A stretch of DNA of 64,000 bases from Clostridium_AF sediminicola (GCF_050402865.1 NZ_BAABMF010000008.1:131315-195314); one strand, 5' to 3'; positions 43,303 to 52,837 are shown, numbered from the stretch's first letter. Translations and numbers: made by a program. The notes: a model not told the origin generated them from the sequence alone.

Positions 43303-44412
43303 CTATCTCTTTTGATAATCTACTTCAAATTCATCAATTGAATCATAACTCTTAATAGTTACTCCTTTTTTTACCAATAGATCAACAAATTTTGTTTCAA
43401 ATTCATTCACCGCTTCTTTTAAAGCTGAAAATTCTTTCATCGCTGCTAATTTCATTAAATCAACACCAATAAATGTTTCAAATGATTTACTATACTCGCT
43501 ATAATAATTTCGATCGTTGTACCAAATACCTTCTTCTGATTTAGCCATAAACTGAGCTACTTCCTCATGAAAATAAGCAGCAATTATAAAAGCAGAGTAT
43601 TCATCTTTTTTATCACAAGCCCTCATCATCTTATTAATAACTGATTTTAATTCTTCATAATATCCTACAAAAATTGTTTCATATGGTTCCTGTTGTTTTT
43701 TTGATTTGACTTGTTCTAACAAAAACTCACGTGTATTTTTAATCAGTATTTCACATGCCTCAATAATTTCTTTGCTATCACTAGCTTCAATAATCAGGTT
43801 AATTAAAGCTTTATAGTCTTTTGGAAGTTTTTTTAATTCAAATGAATCTTTAATATTCATTCCCATCCCTCTTTTGTAATAGGTATGATTTGCAAAAGCC
43901 AGTACTATCACAATCTTAGAAATAATCTTGCTTGACTCTATACGTAAATCAATCATATTTTTAACTTCACTCTTCATATTATGAAGATAGATAAAACATT
44001 CATTAAAATATTCATAACTTTTATTTAGCAGTACACTTTGACCTTGAGGGCTACATATCTTAAGTATACTTTTTCTATAGCCTTCGTAACGATTTAAATC
44101 CTCTTCAGTTGATGAAAATATAACCTTTGATTCTGTAATTACTGCAGTTAGCGGTTGATCTAATGCAGCAATTTTAACTAATCTTTCCCACCTAATTGGA
44201 AATAAATCATACCCAATGCCATCAATTATAAATTGGTAGCATAATGCATTAGCCCTATCAGTTTTTGGAATATAGAAAAAATCTACATCTGATTTTTCAT
44301 CGTTAATCCCCATTGCATAGGAACCATACACCGCCAATATGGCTACATCATCTTTATAATCACTTTCAATTTTACTTTTTATTATATTAATAATTCTTTC
44401 TTTGTTTTTCAT
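43303..44412 (-). CDS. Nucleotidyltransferase-domain protein
   Basis: The 369-aa protein begins with a DNA polymerase beta-type nucleotidyltransferase domain: VYGSYAMGINDEKSDVDFF contains the GS and DxD catalytic pattern, with a third acidic residue near YDLFP. A long all-helical C-terminal half follows. This layout occurs in aminoglycoside adenylyltransferases and in unknown nucleotidylating proteins; I cannot choose between them. AGGAGG precedes the ATG. It shares an operon with the CD3324-family gene. Confidence 0.8.
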   Translation of the reverse strand: MKNKERIINIIKSKIESDYKDDVAILAVYGSYAMGINDEKSDVDFFYIPKTDRANALCYQFIIDGIGYDLFPIRWERLVKIAALDQPLTAVITESKVIFSSTEEDLNRYEGYRKSILKICSPQGQSVLLNKSYEYFNECFIYLHNMKSEVKNMIDLRIESSKIISKIVIVLAFANHTYYKRGMGMNIKDSFELKKLPKDYKALINLIIEASDSKEIIEACEILIKNTREFLLEQVKSKKQQEPYETIFVGYYEELKSVINKMMRACDKKDEYSAFIIAAYFHEEVAQFMAKSEEGIWYNDRNYYSEYSKSFETFIGVDLMKLAAMKEFSALKEAVNEFETKFVDLLVKKGVTIKSYDSIDEFEVDYQKR

Positions 44413-44560
44413 ATTATTCCTCCTAAATACTATTTGTTAATAGATTTAAATCCTATGACGTCATCAATTCATAAATTAAGTATATCTTATTCTTTTTTGG
44501 TAGTATATAGACAGGATACTTAGGTACTATTTTATGCATTACAACTTATATAAAAATGCA

Positions 44561-44585
44561 AAAACATCAGGTTTCCCTGATGTTA
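44561..44585. terminator. ACATCAGG-family terminator hairpin 3
   Basis: AACATCAGGTTTCCCTGATGTT, 13 bases after the stop of the AraC-type gene. Confidence 0.85.
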
Positions 44586-44597
44586 GTTAAGTTGCTT

Positions 44598-45470
44598 TTA
44601 TGAATTTGTGAATCCTGTTCCACTCTTAATAGGAACAAATAATTTTGTTTCATTGTCTTTCTTATAATCAAACATAACTAAATCTTCACCTTCTAACAAT
44701 TCATAACCTGATTTAGGTAAAAAACTTCCATATATATATCGATCTGCATCACCAATCTTATCTCTGGATGCTTTATGTAGAAAGACTAAATAATCTTTTT
44801 TAGATAAAGTTTTCGTAACCATGTCTTTAGGTATATCTTTAAAATCTTTTACCTCTGTACAAAACATATAATGAATTTTATTTATGTTTGGATCAAAGTC
44901 ATACACATTATAATGGCATATACCTATTATTATATCTGGGTTAACAGTATTTTGGATATCATCTTTTTTGCTAACAAAATCTGTAAGCATTTTATTAAAT
45001 GTAGTCTTATTATATTTTTCTATATATTCAATACCAACTAATTTCAACTCCTTTTCAAACACTGATTCATATCCTATTTCAATAATTTCAGTTACCATTT
45101 TGATCCTTTGTGCATCCATTTTATTTCTATGGTAATAGCTTAGATTTCTCTTATTTTTTCTATATATAGCAGGAGTTTTACGATATACTTTTTTAAATGC
45201 TCTTGTAAATGCTTCTTGAGATCCAAATTGGTATTTCACTGCTATATCTATAATTCTTTGATCTGTATATAATAAATCTAAAGAGGCTTGAGTAAGTCTT
45301 CTTCTTCTAATATACTCTTTTAAACATTCTCCCGTCATCGCCTTAAATATTCTATGAAAGTGATAAAATGAAAATCCGCCTACCACTGCCACTTCTTTCA
45401 AAGATATTGCTTTCACTATATTTTCTTCAATAAACTCTATAGACTTTTCCATACAAGTAACATAATCCAT
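44598..45470 (-). CDS. AraC-family regulator with GyrI-like effector domain
   Basis: The 290-aa protein has the double helix-turn-helix at the N terminus (VAVVGGFSFYHFHRIFKAMTG, cited by position about 26-46, and KYQFGSQEAFTRAFKKVY) and a C-terminal GyrI-like small-molecule domain. The start was moved 13 codons in, where AAAGGAG is present upstream; the longer frame has no ribosome binding site. It is a single gene; its targets are unknown. Confidence 0.9.
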   Translation of the reverse strand: MDYVTCMEKSIEFIEENIVKAISLKEVAVVGGFSFYHFHRIFKAMTGECLKEYIRRRRLTQASLDLLYTDQRIIDIAVKYQFGSQEAFTRAFKKVYRKTPAIYRKNKRNLSYYHRNKMDAQRIKMVTEIIEIGYESVFEKELKLVGIEYIEKYNKTTFNKMLTDFVSKKDDIQNTVNPDIIIGICHYNVYDFDPNINKIHYMFCTEVKDFKDIPKDMVTKTLSKKDYLVFLHKASRDKIGDADRYIYGSFLPKSGYELLEGEDLVMFDYKKDNETKLFVPIKSGTGFTNS

Positions 45471-45552
45471 AATAAAATAGACTCCTTTCTCCTTTAATTT
45501 AAAAGACATTTATATATAAGTAAAATTTAAAGGTTGTCTAATTTTATTATAT

Positions 45553-45583
45553 TTAAAAGGGTGGCATAAAGCCACCCTTTTAA
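45553..45583 (-). terminator. Terminator after the OsmC gene
   Basis: TTAAAAGGGTGGC and GCCACCCTTTTAA around five bases: a perfect 13-bp stem with T-tracts on both strands. Confidence 0.8.
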
Positions 45584-45590
45584 ATATTAT

Positions 45591-45653
45591 GTTATGGTTA
45601 TTCCACAAAAAGTAATTTAGTTCAACTTACTTTTTGTGGTTTAACCATGTTAT
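45591..45653 (-). repeat. 63-bp palindromic element, short copy
   Basis: On the minus strand it is identical to the two outer parts of 20535-20666, joined at GTTGAACTAAA without the 69 internal bases. It lies between the OsmC stop and the OsmC terminator. Confidence 0.82.
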
Positions 45654-45656
45654 TTA

Positions 45657-46097
45657 TTATTTTTCAATAACATGACTAACAACTAAGTTTGTTCCATTAG
45701 ATATAGTATCCCCAACAGGACAGAATTGCTCTGCTACTGCAACCAATTGCTGTATTTCTTCTTCTGATGCATTAGATTTAATAATGAACTTGGATCTAAT
45801 GTTCTGAAATCCCGGTCTTACACTTGTATCCCCTTGATAACCTGCAGGGTCTAAATCTCCTTCAAGCTCAATCTTTAAATCTTCAATTTCTATTCCCATA
45901 TTTTGAGCCACCATTTTTGCTACTATACTTTGACATGAACCTATTGCACATAGTAATGCTTCCACAGGATTCATTGCACTATCAGTTCCACCCTCTTCTA
46001 TTGGCTCATCTAAGATCATTTTAAATCCTCTAGAAGTTGATTCAACCTTTACCCCCTCTAATAAATGTGATGTAGCTTTAGAAATTTCGATAGACAT
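45657..46097 (-). CDS. OsmC-family protein
   Basis: This small thiol-dependent peroxidase-like protein probably reduces organic hydroperoxides or binds small acyl compounds. The two catalytic cysteines are in CAIGSCQSIVAK and FCPVGDTISNGT. The 146-aa length is usual. The ATG is set by AGAGGATG. It is a single gene; the palindromic element and a terminator follow. Confidence 0.9.
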   Translation of the reverse strand: MSIEISKATSHLLEGVKVESTSRGFKMILDEPIEEGGTDSAMNPVEALLCAIGSCQSIVAKMVAQNMGIEIEDLKIELEGDLDPAGYQGDTSVRPGFQNIRSKFIIKSNASEEEIQQLVAVAEQFCPVGDTISNGTNLVVSHVIEK

Positions 46098-46336
46098 ATT
46101 TATCATCCTCTTTCATGTTTAATTTCTTGTACAATTTCATTATGCCAAATTGTGAAAAATTTATCTTGATTTTTTTTGCTATTTTTAATGCAAATTATGT
46201 AGACTTTTAACATGATCTTTTTTTATTAAAATTGACCTAAAATTGAATATAAAAATTTTAGAAGAAATTTTAGATATTTTTCTATATAATAAGAATAGAA
46301 GTTGTTATACTGAGAAAAAAGAAAGTAGGTGACTTA

Positions 46337-46891
46337 GTGAATCAAGATGAAATGTGGAAAGCTGTGAAAAACAACGATGAAAGTTATGACGGAATATTTT
46401 TCTATGCTGTTAAGTCCACTGGTATTTATTGTAGACCTTCATGTAAGTCAAAACTTCCTAAAAGAGAAAATGTTTGTTTCTTTGATACTTCTGAAGAATC
46501 AAGAAAAGCTGGCTTTAGAGCATGTAAAAGGTGTAGAAGCGATTTGCTAGATTATAAGCCCATTAAAGAAATAGCAGCAAAAGTTAAAAATCTCTTAGAT
46601 TCAACTTATTTAGAAAAGTTTCAATTGCAAGAAGAAATGAACAGTGTAGGCATTACTTATCATCGAATAAATGAAATATTTAAAGACGAATATGGAGTAA
46701 CAGTTTCTAAATATGTATGTAATTTACGATTAGAAGAAGCAAAGAAAAAATTGGTTAATTCTAATGAAGATATAATTAACATAGCATATTACATTGGGTT
46801 TAGAAGCTTATCTGGATTTTATAGTTTTTTTAAAGAAAACACAGGCATGTCACCAGCTAAATATCGTAATAAGAATTTTAACAATGAATAG
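46337..46891 (+). CDS. adaA: AdaA-type methylphosphotriester-DNA methyltransferase/activator
   Basis: The N-terminal Ada zinc domain holds four cysteines (GIYCRPSCKSK and CKRCRSD); in the family the first takes methyl groups from DNA phosphotriesters. An AraC-type double helix-turn-helix follows (IKDEYGVTVSKYVCNLRLEEAKKKL by position about 118-141, and IAYYIGFRSLSGFYSFFKENTGMSP). There is no methylguanine transferase domain, which fits AdaA rather than full Ada. The start is GTG behind AGGTGA. The Fe-S protein gene follows 24 bases later. Confidence 0.9.
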   Translation: MNQDEMWKAVKNNDESYDGIFFYAVKSTGIYCRPSCKSKLPKRENVCFFDTSEESRKAGFRACKRCRSDLLDYKPIKEIAAKVKNLLDSTYLEKFQLQEEMNSVGITYHRINEIFKDEYGVTVSKYVCNLRLEEAKKKLVNSNEDIINIAYYIGFRSLSGFYSFFKENTGMSPAKYRNKNFNNE

Positions 46892-46915
46892 TTATGAAAA
46901 GGAGTGTATTCCATT

Positions 46916-47617
46916 ATGGAAGGTTTGAGACTTAAAAGTATAAAATTATCAGATATAGATATGGACAAATGCTATTTTAATCCTGGCTGCGCATTGAGTA
47001 CCTACAAGCCGGAATCAGAGCACAAAATATTAGCTTTTTTAAACAAATATTTCGGAACGGTTAAAATGCACAATATATGCTGTCACCACAATCCTAATTT
47101 ACCAAATGGGTCAACAATAATAAATAACTGTGCAGGTTGTGACAGACGTTTTCGTTCACTGTACGACGGAATACAAACAATCTCTCTTTGGGAAGTTTTG
47201 GATTCAATTGAGAATTTACCATTACCACATTACAGCGGATTGACAGCTTCCGTACATGATTCATGTTCCTATAGACCAAAGCCACAAGTACACAATGCGG
47301 TAAGAAACATATTACGTAAAATGAATATTGAAATAATCGAATCAAAGTATTCAGGGACAAACTCTATCTGCTGTGGTGATAATTTTTATCCAACACTTCC
47401 CATTGAGAAAGTTAACGAGTTACAAAAAAAACGTGCATCACAAATGCCATGTCAAGATGTAGTAGTATATTGTGTTTCATGTATAAAGTCTATGACAATA
47501 GGTGAAAAAACAGCTCATCATATGGTAGACCTTATACTCGATGAATTAACTGAGCCACAAGAAACAAGGCTTGATGTATATCATGACGCACTTAAAGAAT
47601 ACATCGACGCTCATTAG
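46916..47617 (+). CDS. Fe-S protein with CCG-type cysteine motifs
   Basis: The 233-aa protein resembles the CCG domain of heterodisulfide reductase subunit B. Cysteine groups are FNPGCALS, HNICCHH, NNCAGCDRR, VHDSCSYRP, SICCGDNFYP and YCVSCIKSM. It probably binds an Fe-S cluster and acts as a redox or thiol-disulfide protein. AAAGGAG precedes the ATG. It may be cotranscribed with adaA. Substrate unknown. Confidence 0.82.
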   Translation: MEGLRLKSIKLSDIDMDKCYFNPGCALSTYKPESEHKILAFLNKYFGTVKMHNICCHHNPNLPNGSTIINNCAGCDRRFRSLYDGIQTISLWEVLDSIENLPLPHYSGLTASVHDSCSYRPKPQVHNAVRNILRKMNIEIIESKYSGTNSICCGDNFYPTLPIEKVNELQKKRASQMPCQDVVVYCVSCIKSMTIGEKTAHHMVDLILDELTEPQETRLDVYHDALKEYIDAH

Positions 47618-47652
47618 GTACTGTTGATATTTTGCTTATTGGTTATTTATCC

Positions 47653-47684
47653 AAACCAACATCAGGTTTCCCTGATGTTGGTTT
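47653..47684. terminator. ACATCAGG-family terminator hairpin 4
   Basis: AAACCAACATCAGG and CCTGATGTTGGTTT around TTTC-like loop bases. It lies between convergent genes and serves both. Confidence 0.88.
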
Positions 47685-47703
47685 GCTTATATTATATTTT
47701 ATT

Positions 47704-48693
47704 TCAATTAGCATTATATTTATTTCTATATTCACTAGGCGTCATTCCAGTCCAATTTCGAAAAGCTCTTCTAAAGGCATTTGAATCAGAATAACCAATT
47801 AAAAATGCAATCTCATCATTTGATATATTTTTATCTTTCAAATAATTACGAGCAAGTAATTCCTTTGTATGATTAAGTTGCTTCATAAAGGTTGTTTTTT
47901 CATTTGTCAATTTACGCTGCAAACTTCTTACGCTAAGTGCCATTTCTTTAGCAACTGATTCAATATTATCAGCTCCGGCTGGAATTAATTCAAATAATAT
48001 ACTTCTGACTTTTGCAGAAAATGAAACATCTATTTCTAACTCTTTTACTCTTTTTATCAATTCAGGTTCTAAATAGCTCCACATAGTGTTATTTTCAGTT
48101 ATAAATGGCTCTTTCACATCTTTAATACTAAACTCTAACAGATTAGTATCACATTTTTCAGGTTTAATACCCAAAAATTCTTCTAGTTCACCATCTCCAT
48201 AATCATAAACAGAAGCTACTTTTGTAGGTACAATATCTAGCCCAGTGGCTTTTCTAATAATATTAACCATTAGTACCTGCTCACTTATAATCGTAAATCT
48301 TGGAATGTCCCTATTATTGTTATCAAATATAAACTCCATACTAAGTTTTTCATCATCAGTGTGTACATCAAGTATAAATGGACCAATTATTTTTTTATAT
48401 TTAGAAATTCTTTGGAAGCAATTAATACCATCTCTAGCACACATTGCTGCAAACAAAGGTGGAATAAACATCATTATTTTCTCAATATTACTATGCTCAA
48501 TAATATCTTTATCTTCTATAACTTCATCAAGACTTTCCATAAATCTAATATATTGCTCAATAGAAATAGAAATTCCATCTTTATTAACCATTTTATAGCG
48601 TATATCTGCCTTTTTAAATACCAACTCAGCATTAATACCTAAAGCTTTTATATAATCTTTATAAGAATTTTCTAAAACATAAAAATTGCTCAC
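47704..48693 (-). CDS. AraC-family regulator (OruR-type N domain)
   Basis: The 329-aa protein has a long N-terminal ligand domain of the type found in OruR/ArgR-like AraC regulators and a C-terminal AraC helix-turn-helix (ISNDEIAFLIGYSDSNAFRRAFRNWTG, residues about 291-317, with TPSEYR after it). It starts at GTG behind GAGGTGG, ten bases after the SDR stop, so it belongs to that operon and may regulate it. Confidence 0.9.
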   Translation of the reverse strand: MSNFYVLENSYKDYIKALGINAELVFKKADIRYKMVNKDGISISIEQYIRFMESLDEVIEDKDIIEHSNIEKIMMFIPPLFAAMCARDGINCFQRISKYKKIIGPFILDVHTDDEKLSMEFIFDNNNRDIPRFTIISEQVLMVNIIRKATGLDIVPTKVASVYDYGDGELEEFLGIKPEKCDTNLLEFSIKDVKEPFITENNTMWSYLEPELIKRVKELEIDVSFSAKVRSILFELIPAGADNIESVAKEMALSVRSLQRKLTNEKTTFMKQLNHTKELLARNYLKDKNISNDEIAFLIGYSDSNAFRRAFRNWTGMTPSEYRNKYNAN

Positions 48694-48703
48694 TTAACCA
48701 CCT

Positions 48704-49519
48704 CTACATGCTTCTTATAATTTTATCAAACATTCTATCAGGTAATATTCTTCTTAAGAATACCACAGGTTTTGCAGCAAATCCAATTAAGTATCTTGTT
48801 TTAGGTTTTTTAGCTGTTGCTGCTTTTACAATTGTATCTGCAATAACTTTAGGCTCAGTAAGTCTATTCCCACTATACATTTCTTTCATTGAATCAGCTG
48901 ACTTTGAAGCACTTTTTGCATAAGCCCCCTTAGCAGAAACTTTTTTAAGATTCTCAGAAGCTATAATTCCCCACTCAGTTTTGATTCCACCTGGCTCAAC
49001 AACCACTACATCAATACCAAATTCTTCTACCTCTAATCTAAGACAATCACTAAAACTTTCAACGGCAAATTTCGTTGCATGATACCATCCACCAAATGAT
49101 GTATAAATTTTACCACCCATTGATGATATATTTATAATTCTACCAAAGTGATTTTTTCGCATATGTGGAAGAACTAATTGAGTCATTCTCGCTAATCCAA
49201 ATACATTTACTTCTATTTGTCTTCTTGCCTCTTCCATTGGAACATCCTCAATTGCACCGTATGAACCATATCCCGCATTATTAACCAATATATCAATTCT
49301 ACCTTCATTTTTCACTATTGTATCCACACATTCAACCATAGATTTATCATTAGTAACATCTAGATTAATTGTTTTAATTCCTTTGCTTTCAAGTTCTTTT
49401 AATTTATCAACTCTTCTAGCTGCACCGTATACTGTAAATCCTTTTTTCATAAGTTCTACTGCTGCATCAAATCCTATGCCGCTACTTGCGCCTGTTATTA
49501 ATGCTACTTTTTTAGCCAT
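48704..49519 (-). CDS. Short-chain dehydrogenase/reductase
   Basis: This NAD(P)-dependent oxidoreductase has the Rossmann motif TGASSGIG near its start, NNAGYGSYG, the catalytic serine in NISSMGG, and YHATKFA (YxxxK). The C-terminal region is longer than in basic SDRs, as in the retinol/steroid type subgroup. The ATG used lies seven bases after GGAGG; the long upstream extension has no family residues. It is the first gene of an operon with an AraC-type regulator. Substrate unknown. Confidence 0.92.
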   Translation of the reverse strand: MAKKVALITGASSGIGFDAAVELMKKGFTVYGAARRVDKLKELESKGIKTINLDVTNDKSMVECVDTIVKNEGRIDILVNNAGYGSYGAIEDVPMEEARRQIEVNVFGLARMTQLVLPHMRKNHFGRIINISSMGGKIYTSFGGWYHATKFAVESFSDCLRLEVEEFGIDVVVVEPGGIKTEWGIIASENLKKVSAKGAYAKSASKSADSMKEMYSGNRLTEPKVIADTIVKAATAKKPKTRYLIGFAAKPVVFLRRILPDRMFDKIIRSM

Positions 49520-49680
49520 CATACACCCTCCAAAATATAATATGTTTTTAAAAATATTAGTTTCCAAAGCTTTATTCCTTCATCTTATACTCATATTATA
49601 TCTAGAAAAAGATTATAAATTAACTACATTCAGTGCCATCATACATACAATTAGCGCCAATTTAAGCTTTTCAAAAATGT

Positions 49681-49705
49681 CTGAAGTCGTGATTGCCGAC
49701 TTCAG
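49681..49705 (-). terminator. Terminator of the SGNH hydrolase gene
   Basis: CTGAAGTCG and CGACTTCAG pair perfectly around seven bases; the minus strand continues ACATTTTTG. Confidence 0.75.
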
Positions 49706-49740
49706 GTACTAAATTCTACATGCAACAGAGGAAGTTTCTT

Positions 49741-50367
49741 TTACAGATTCTTAATCATTTTTGCAATTGATTTGCCTAAAAGTTCATGTTTGTCTAAATC
49801 AAAATGAACCCCATCAATCTTACTAGGTTCTATAATCTCAGATGCATCAAACATATGAATATCATAGTCCTTAAGAACTTCTTTATACGCTATAGAAAAT
49901 AATTTACTTTTTTCTTCAGATACTCTATCAAAACTTGATCCTGCTTCTTTTATTCCTTCAATCTTAGTAGGTATGATGACTAATATTTCTGGCACTGTCA
50001 TATCTACTCCTGATTCACTCTTTTGAATAATTTTAACTAATGTTTCTACCCCTCTTGCAATATCATTCTCAGAGATATTAAACCTAGACTTCAAATCATT
50101 AGTGCCTAAAAAAATAATAACTAGATCTATCGGTTTATGGGATTGTAAGCATGTAAATAAAAACTTTTTCCCATTTTTATATTCTCCTTCAATGGGGTCA
50201 TCCCATACTGTAGTTCTTGAGTTCAAACCCTCAACTATTACCTCGTAATTATCACCCAGTTCTTTTTTCATAATTCCTGTCCATGATAAGTGTTTTGGAT
50301 ATATTGAGCCATCTTTTGGGTTGTATCCCCAAGTATTTGAATCACCATAACATAATATCGAATACAT
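49741..50367 (-). CDS. SGNH/GDSL hydrolase (arylesterase type)
   Basis: The 208-aa esterase-fold protein shows block I CYGDSNTWGYNP with the nucleophile serine, block III LGTNDLK, and block V DGVHFD with the catalytic Asp and His. No signal peptide is present, so it works in the cytoplasm. The length and motif spacing fit the arylesterase/acyl-CoA thioesterase branch. GAGGTGATG precedes the ATG. It is a single gene. Confidence 0.9.
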   Translation of the reverse strand: MYSILCYGDSNTWGYNPKDGSIYPKHLSWTGIMKKELGDNYEVIVEGLNSRTTVWDDPIEGEYKNGKKFLFTCLQSHKPIDLVIIFLGTNDLKSRFNISENDIARGVETLVKIIQKSESGVDMTVPEILVIIPTKIEGIKEAGSSFDRVSEEKSKLFSIAYKEVLKDYDIHMFDASEIIEPSKIDGVHFDLDKHELLGKSIAKMIKNL

Positions 50368-50611
50368 AACATCACCTCAAATAAGTCATAGATTTTCTTC
50401 CATTCGCAAACAGAATACATTTTTTTATTTCTATTTAATTTTATCACACTATTAATATTTCATAACAAAGAACTCTAAAGTTAGCTATAGTAGTGAGTAT
50501 ATGCAGTAGCTGAATTGTTTTTTGAAAAATATAACTTTAGATACATGTAATTTTTTATTCAATTAATATAATGAAATAGTAGGATCATACTTGGTATAAG
50601 GAGGATTTACT

Positions 50612-51016
50612 ATGAAAAAAAGAAAGAACGTAATCATACCTTTAATAGTTGTATTAGGGTCAATCTTATTAATAGTAGGAGGAACTCGATTGGTTAAAAT
50701 GAAAAAATATAAAAAAGCTATCAATACTATTTCTATCCAAAATGTTGATTTATCTAATATTAAAGATGGTACTTATACTGGAGCTTTTAGTGCAGTTACT
50801 GCGTCAGCTGAGGTAAGTGTAACTGTAGAGGATAATAAGATTACTAAAATTGATATTTTAAAACATGAATATGATTGGAAGAAAGCAAAAAAAGCTGAGA
50901 ATGTTATTAAGCAAGTAGTTAAAAAGGATACTTTAGAGGTGGATACGATTTCTGGTGCAACAGCTAGTAGTAAAATTATTTTGAAAGCTATAAGTAATGC
51001 TTTAAAAGTAAATTAG
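50612..51016 (+). CDS. FMN-binding domain protein, membrane-anchored
   Basis: The 134-aa protein has one N-terminal anchor helix (about 9-25) and an external FMN_bind domain. The motif SGATASS near residue 115 matches the site where FMN is attached covalently to threonine in NqrC/RnfG-like proteins. It probably carries electrons at the outer face of the membrane. AGGAGG precedes the ATG. It ends in hairpin 5 of the ACATCAGG family and converges on a nitroreductase gene. Confidence 0.88.
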   Translation: MKKRKNVIIPLIVVLGSILLIVGGTRLVKMKKYKKAINTISIQNVDLSNIKDGTYTGAFSAVTASAEVSVTVEDNKITKIDILKHEYDWKKAKKAENVIKQVVKKDTLEVDTISGATASSKIILKAISNALKVN

Positions 51017-51052
51017 TAACTAAACATCAGGTTCCCCTGATGTTTAGTTACT
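51015..51052. terminator. ACATCAGG-family terminator hairpin 5
   Basis: AGTAACTAAACATCAGG and CCTGATGTTTAGTTACT: a perfect 17-bp stem around TTCC, the longest of the family here, between convergent genes. Confidence 0.9.
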
Positions 51053-51060
51053 TTCTTTTG

Positions 51061-51609
51061 TTATTCACCTGCGAAACGCATTATATCTTCAACATCGTTT
51101 CTTGGTGTTGCTGCTGGATTCTCGTCTGGGTAACCATAAACAATAAGTGCAGCTACTGTTTCTTCTTCATGTAAACCTACAATATTAGAAATTGAATCAT
51201 CATCAATAACTCCCATGATTACTGTTCCAACACCTTTTGCATGTGCTGCTAAACAAAATGTTTGACACGCAAGACCAGCATCAAATACTTCCCAAACATT
51301 AGCTTTTGAAGTTGCATAATCATCTCCATCTAATTTACCACTTTTACCTTTAACAAAGCTTAACACTGCAACACCTTTTGCATTTTTTAAAGTGTCAGTG
51401 TTATAAATAAATCCATTAACCCCTTCAGTTCCAAGTCTTTTGATAATTGCTTCATCATCAACTAATGTATATCTTGCTACTTGAAAATTTCCCCATGATG
51501 GAGCCCATCTACTAATAGAAATAATATCCTTCATAGTTTCTCTATCTACTTTTTCATTCTTAAATTTACGAACACTTCTTCTTTCTTTTATCATTGTAAT
51601 TGCATCCAT
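51061..51609 (-). CDS. Nitroreductase-family FMN enzyme
   Basis: The 182-aa protein matches small FMN-dependent nitroreductases: IKERRSVRKFKNEKV at the start, APSWGNFQ for FMN binding, the GLACQTFCLAAHAKGVGTVIMG segment by position about 113-134, and GYPDENP near the end. It reduces nitro or quinone compounds with NAD(P)H. AGAAGG precedes the ATG. It is a single gene, with an HxlR gene on the same strand upstream that could be its regulator. Confidence 0.92.
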   Translation of the reverse strand: MDAITMIKERRSVRKFKNEKVDRETMKDIISISRWAPSWGNFQVARYTLVDDEAIIKRLGTEGVNGFIYNTDTLKNAKGVAVLSFVKGKSGKLDGDDYATSKANVWEVFDAGLACQTFCLAAHAKGVGTVIMGVIDDDSISNIVGLHEEETVAALIVYGYPDENPAATPRNDVEDIMRFAGE

Positions 51610-51735
51610 TTTATATACCTTCTTTCTTTAAAATTATCTATTATTGTTACTTGATGTTTAGATTATATACAAATCCATATCACACAACAAGTACTGACAT
51701 TATTATCCGTACGGGCATTTGTGTACACTCTTCAA

Positions 51736-51768
51736 AAAAAAACACGAACTCACTAATTAGCGTGTTCG
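51736..51768 (-). terminator. Terminator after the HxlR gene
   Basis: AACACG and CGTGTT pair with a large loop; the minus strand continues with nine T. Confidence 0.7.
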
Positions 51769-51779
51769 CGGCTACTTGA

Positions 51780-52154
51780 TTATTCTTGGTATTCATCTTC
51801 GAAATTTATCTCTCCGTAATTAAATTTTTGGTTATATTTTATTCCCCATTCACCTAACGCCTCTAAAATAGGCGCTAAAGTTTTCGCTATTTCTGTTATC
51901 GAATACTCTACTTTAAGAGGTAATTCATTATAAACCTTCCTATGAATCAATTCACATTCTTCTAATTCTCTAAGTTGTCTCGATAACACTCTTTCATTAA
52001 TATTAGGAATCTTTCTTTTTAATTCCCCATATCGAATAACGCCAGAATTTTCTATATGATGCATAATAAGTGGTTTCCATTTACCACCAATAATATCTAT
52101 AGTCAACTCTACATTACAATGAAATACATTTTTATTACCTTTTACCATATGCAT
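51780..52154 (-). CDS. HxlR-family regulator
   Basis: This winged-helix protein (124 aa) has the HxlR pattern: CNVELTIDIIGGKWKPLIMHHI (about 13-34), NERVLSRQLRELEECELIHRK and VEYSITE. The start is an ATG behind AAAGGA; the frame continues to a GTG at 52223 that would overlap the deaminase stop, so translational coupling with a longer form is possible. HxlR proteins sense redox or reactive compounds, which would suit control of the nitroreductase gene downstream. Confidence 0.85.
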   Translation of the reverse strand: MHMVKGNKNVFHCNVELTIDIIGGKWKPLIMHHIENSGVIRYGELKRKIPNINERVLSRQLRELEECELIHRKVYNELPLKVEYSITEIAKTLAPILEALGEWGIKYNQKFNYGEINFEDEYQE

Positions 52155-52219
52155 CAATTTTCCTTTCTTTAAGTTCTTTTTAAACTTTTGTATCTCCAAA
52201 TTTAAACTAGGTAATCTTC

Positions 52220-52837
52220 TCACTTACTTAGTTCTTTACTAATCTCTTCAATTACTCTTTCAATACTATAGTTATCTTTCTTGTAATTTATTAACCTATC
52301 TTCTTTATACCATTGTCTTCCTATTTGTATTCCTATAGGACAAGTTTCTTCCCATACACTCAACAATTCTTCAGCTCGTTCCGCAAAACTTCGATACATA
52401 AAATCAGTCTTTATTACTAATTGGACAATTTCTAATTCTGGATTATATTCATTTATTTTTATATCTTGTTTGTCGATAAAAGAGTTTTTTAAATTTGTGC
52501 CGCCTGCTATTCCATCTCTCGCAGCATAGTTTATTTCTTTAATTCCATTCATAACGATTGCACCAAAGCACATAATACATGGTTCCATTGAAGAATATAT
52601 AATTGCATCTCTTATTCCTTGCTTACTGTTATATATTGCATTCATTTCTGCATGGGCTATTTTACTTCCGCTCAATCTGCTCAATTCTTTTATATTTTCG
52701 CTTACCATATTTCTTCCACGTGATATAATTTCACCTTCTTTTGAAACTATTACAGCACCAATTGGTATTGAACCATTGCAATAAGCTTCCCATGCTTCTT
52801 CAAAGCATGCCTTCCATTGTTCACTTTCCATCCTCAT
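52220..52837 (-). CDS. Nucleoside/guanine deaminase-family protein
   Basis: The 205-aa protein has a zinc-dependent cytidine deaminase-like domain with HAEMNAIYN and MEPCIMCFGA, in which His and the two Cys bind zinc and Glu is catalytic. It resembles TadA and guanine deaminases, but the C-terminal extension (about 60 residues with VWEETCPIGIQIGRQW) is not part of TadA. It acts in the cytoplasm. It lies upstream of the HxlR gene with little or no gap and may be cotranscribed with it. Confidence 0.85.
   Translation of the reverse strand: MRMESEQWKACFEEAWEAYCNGSIPIGAVIVSKEGEIISRGRNMVSENIKELSRLSGSKIAHAEMNAIYNSKQGIRDAIIYSSMEPCIMCFGAIVMNGIKEINYAARDGIAGGTNLKNSFIDKQDIKINEYNPELEIVQLVIKTDFMYRSFAERAEELLSVWEETCPIGIQIGRQWYKEDRLINYKKDNYSIERVIEEISKELSK

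Noticed and set aside
48245..48598. 117-codon frame opposite the AraC-type gene at 47704
   Set aside because: Shadow frame without ribosome binding site.
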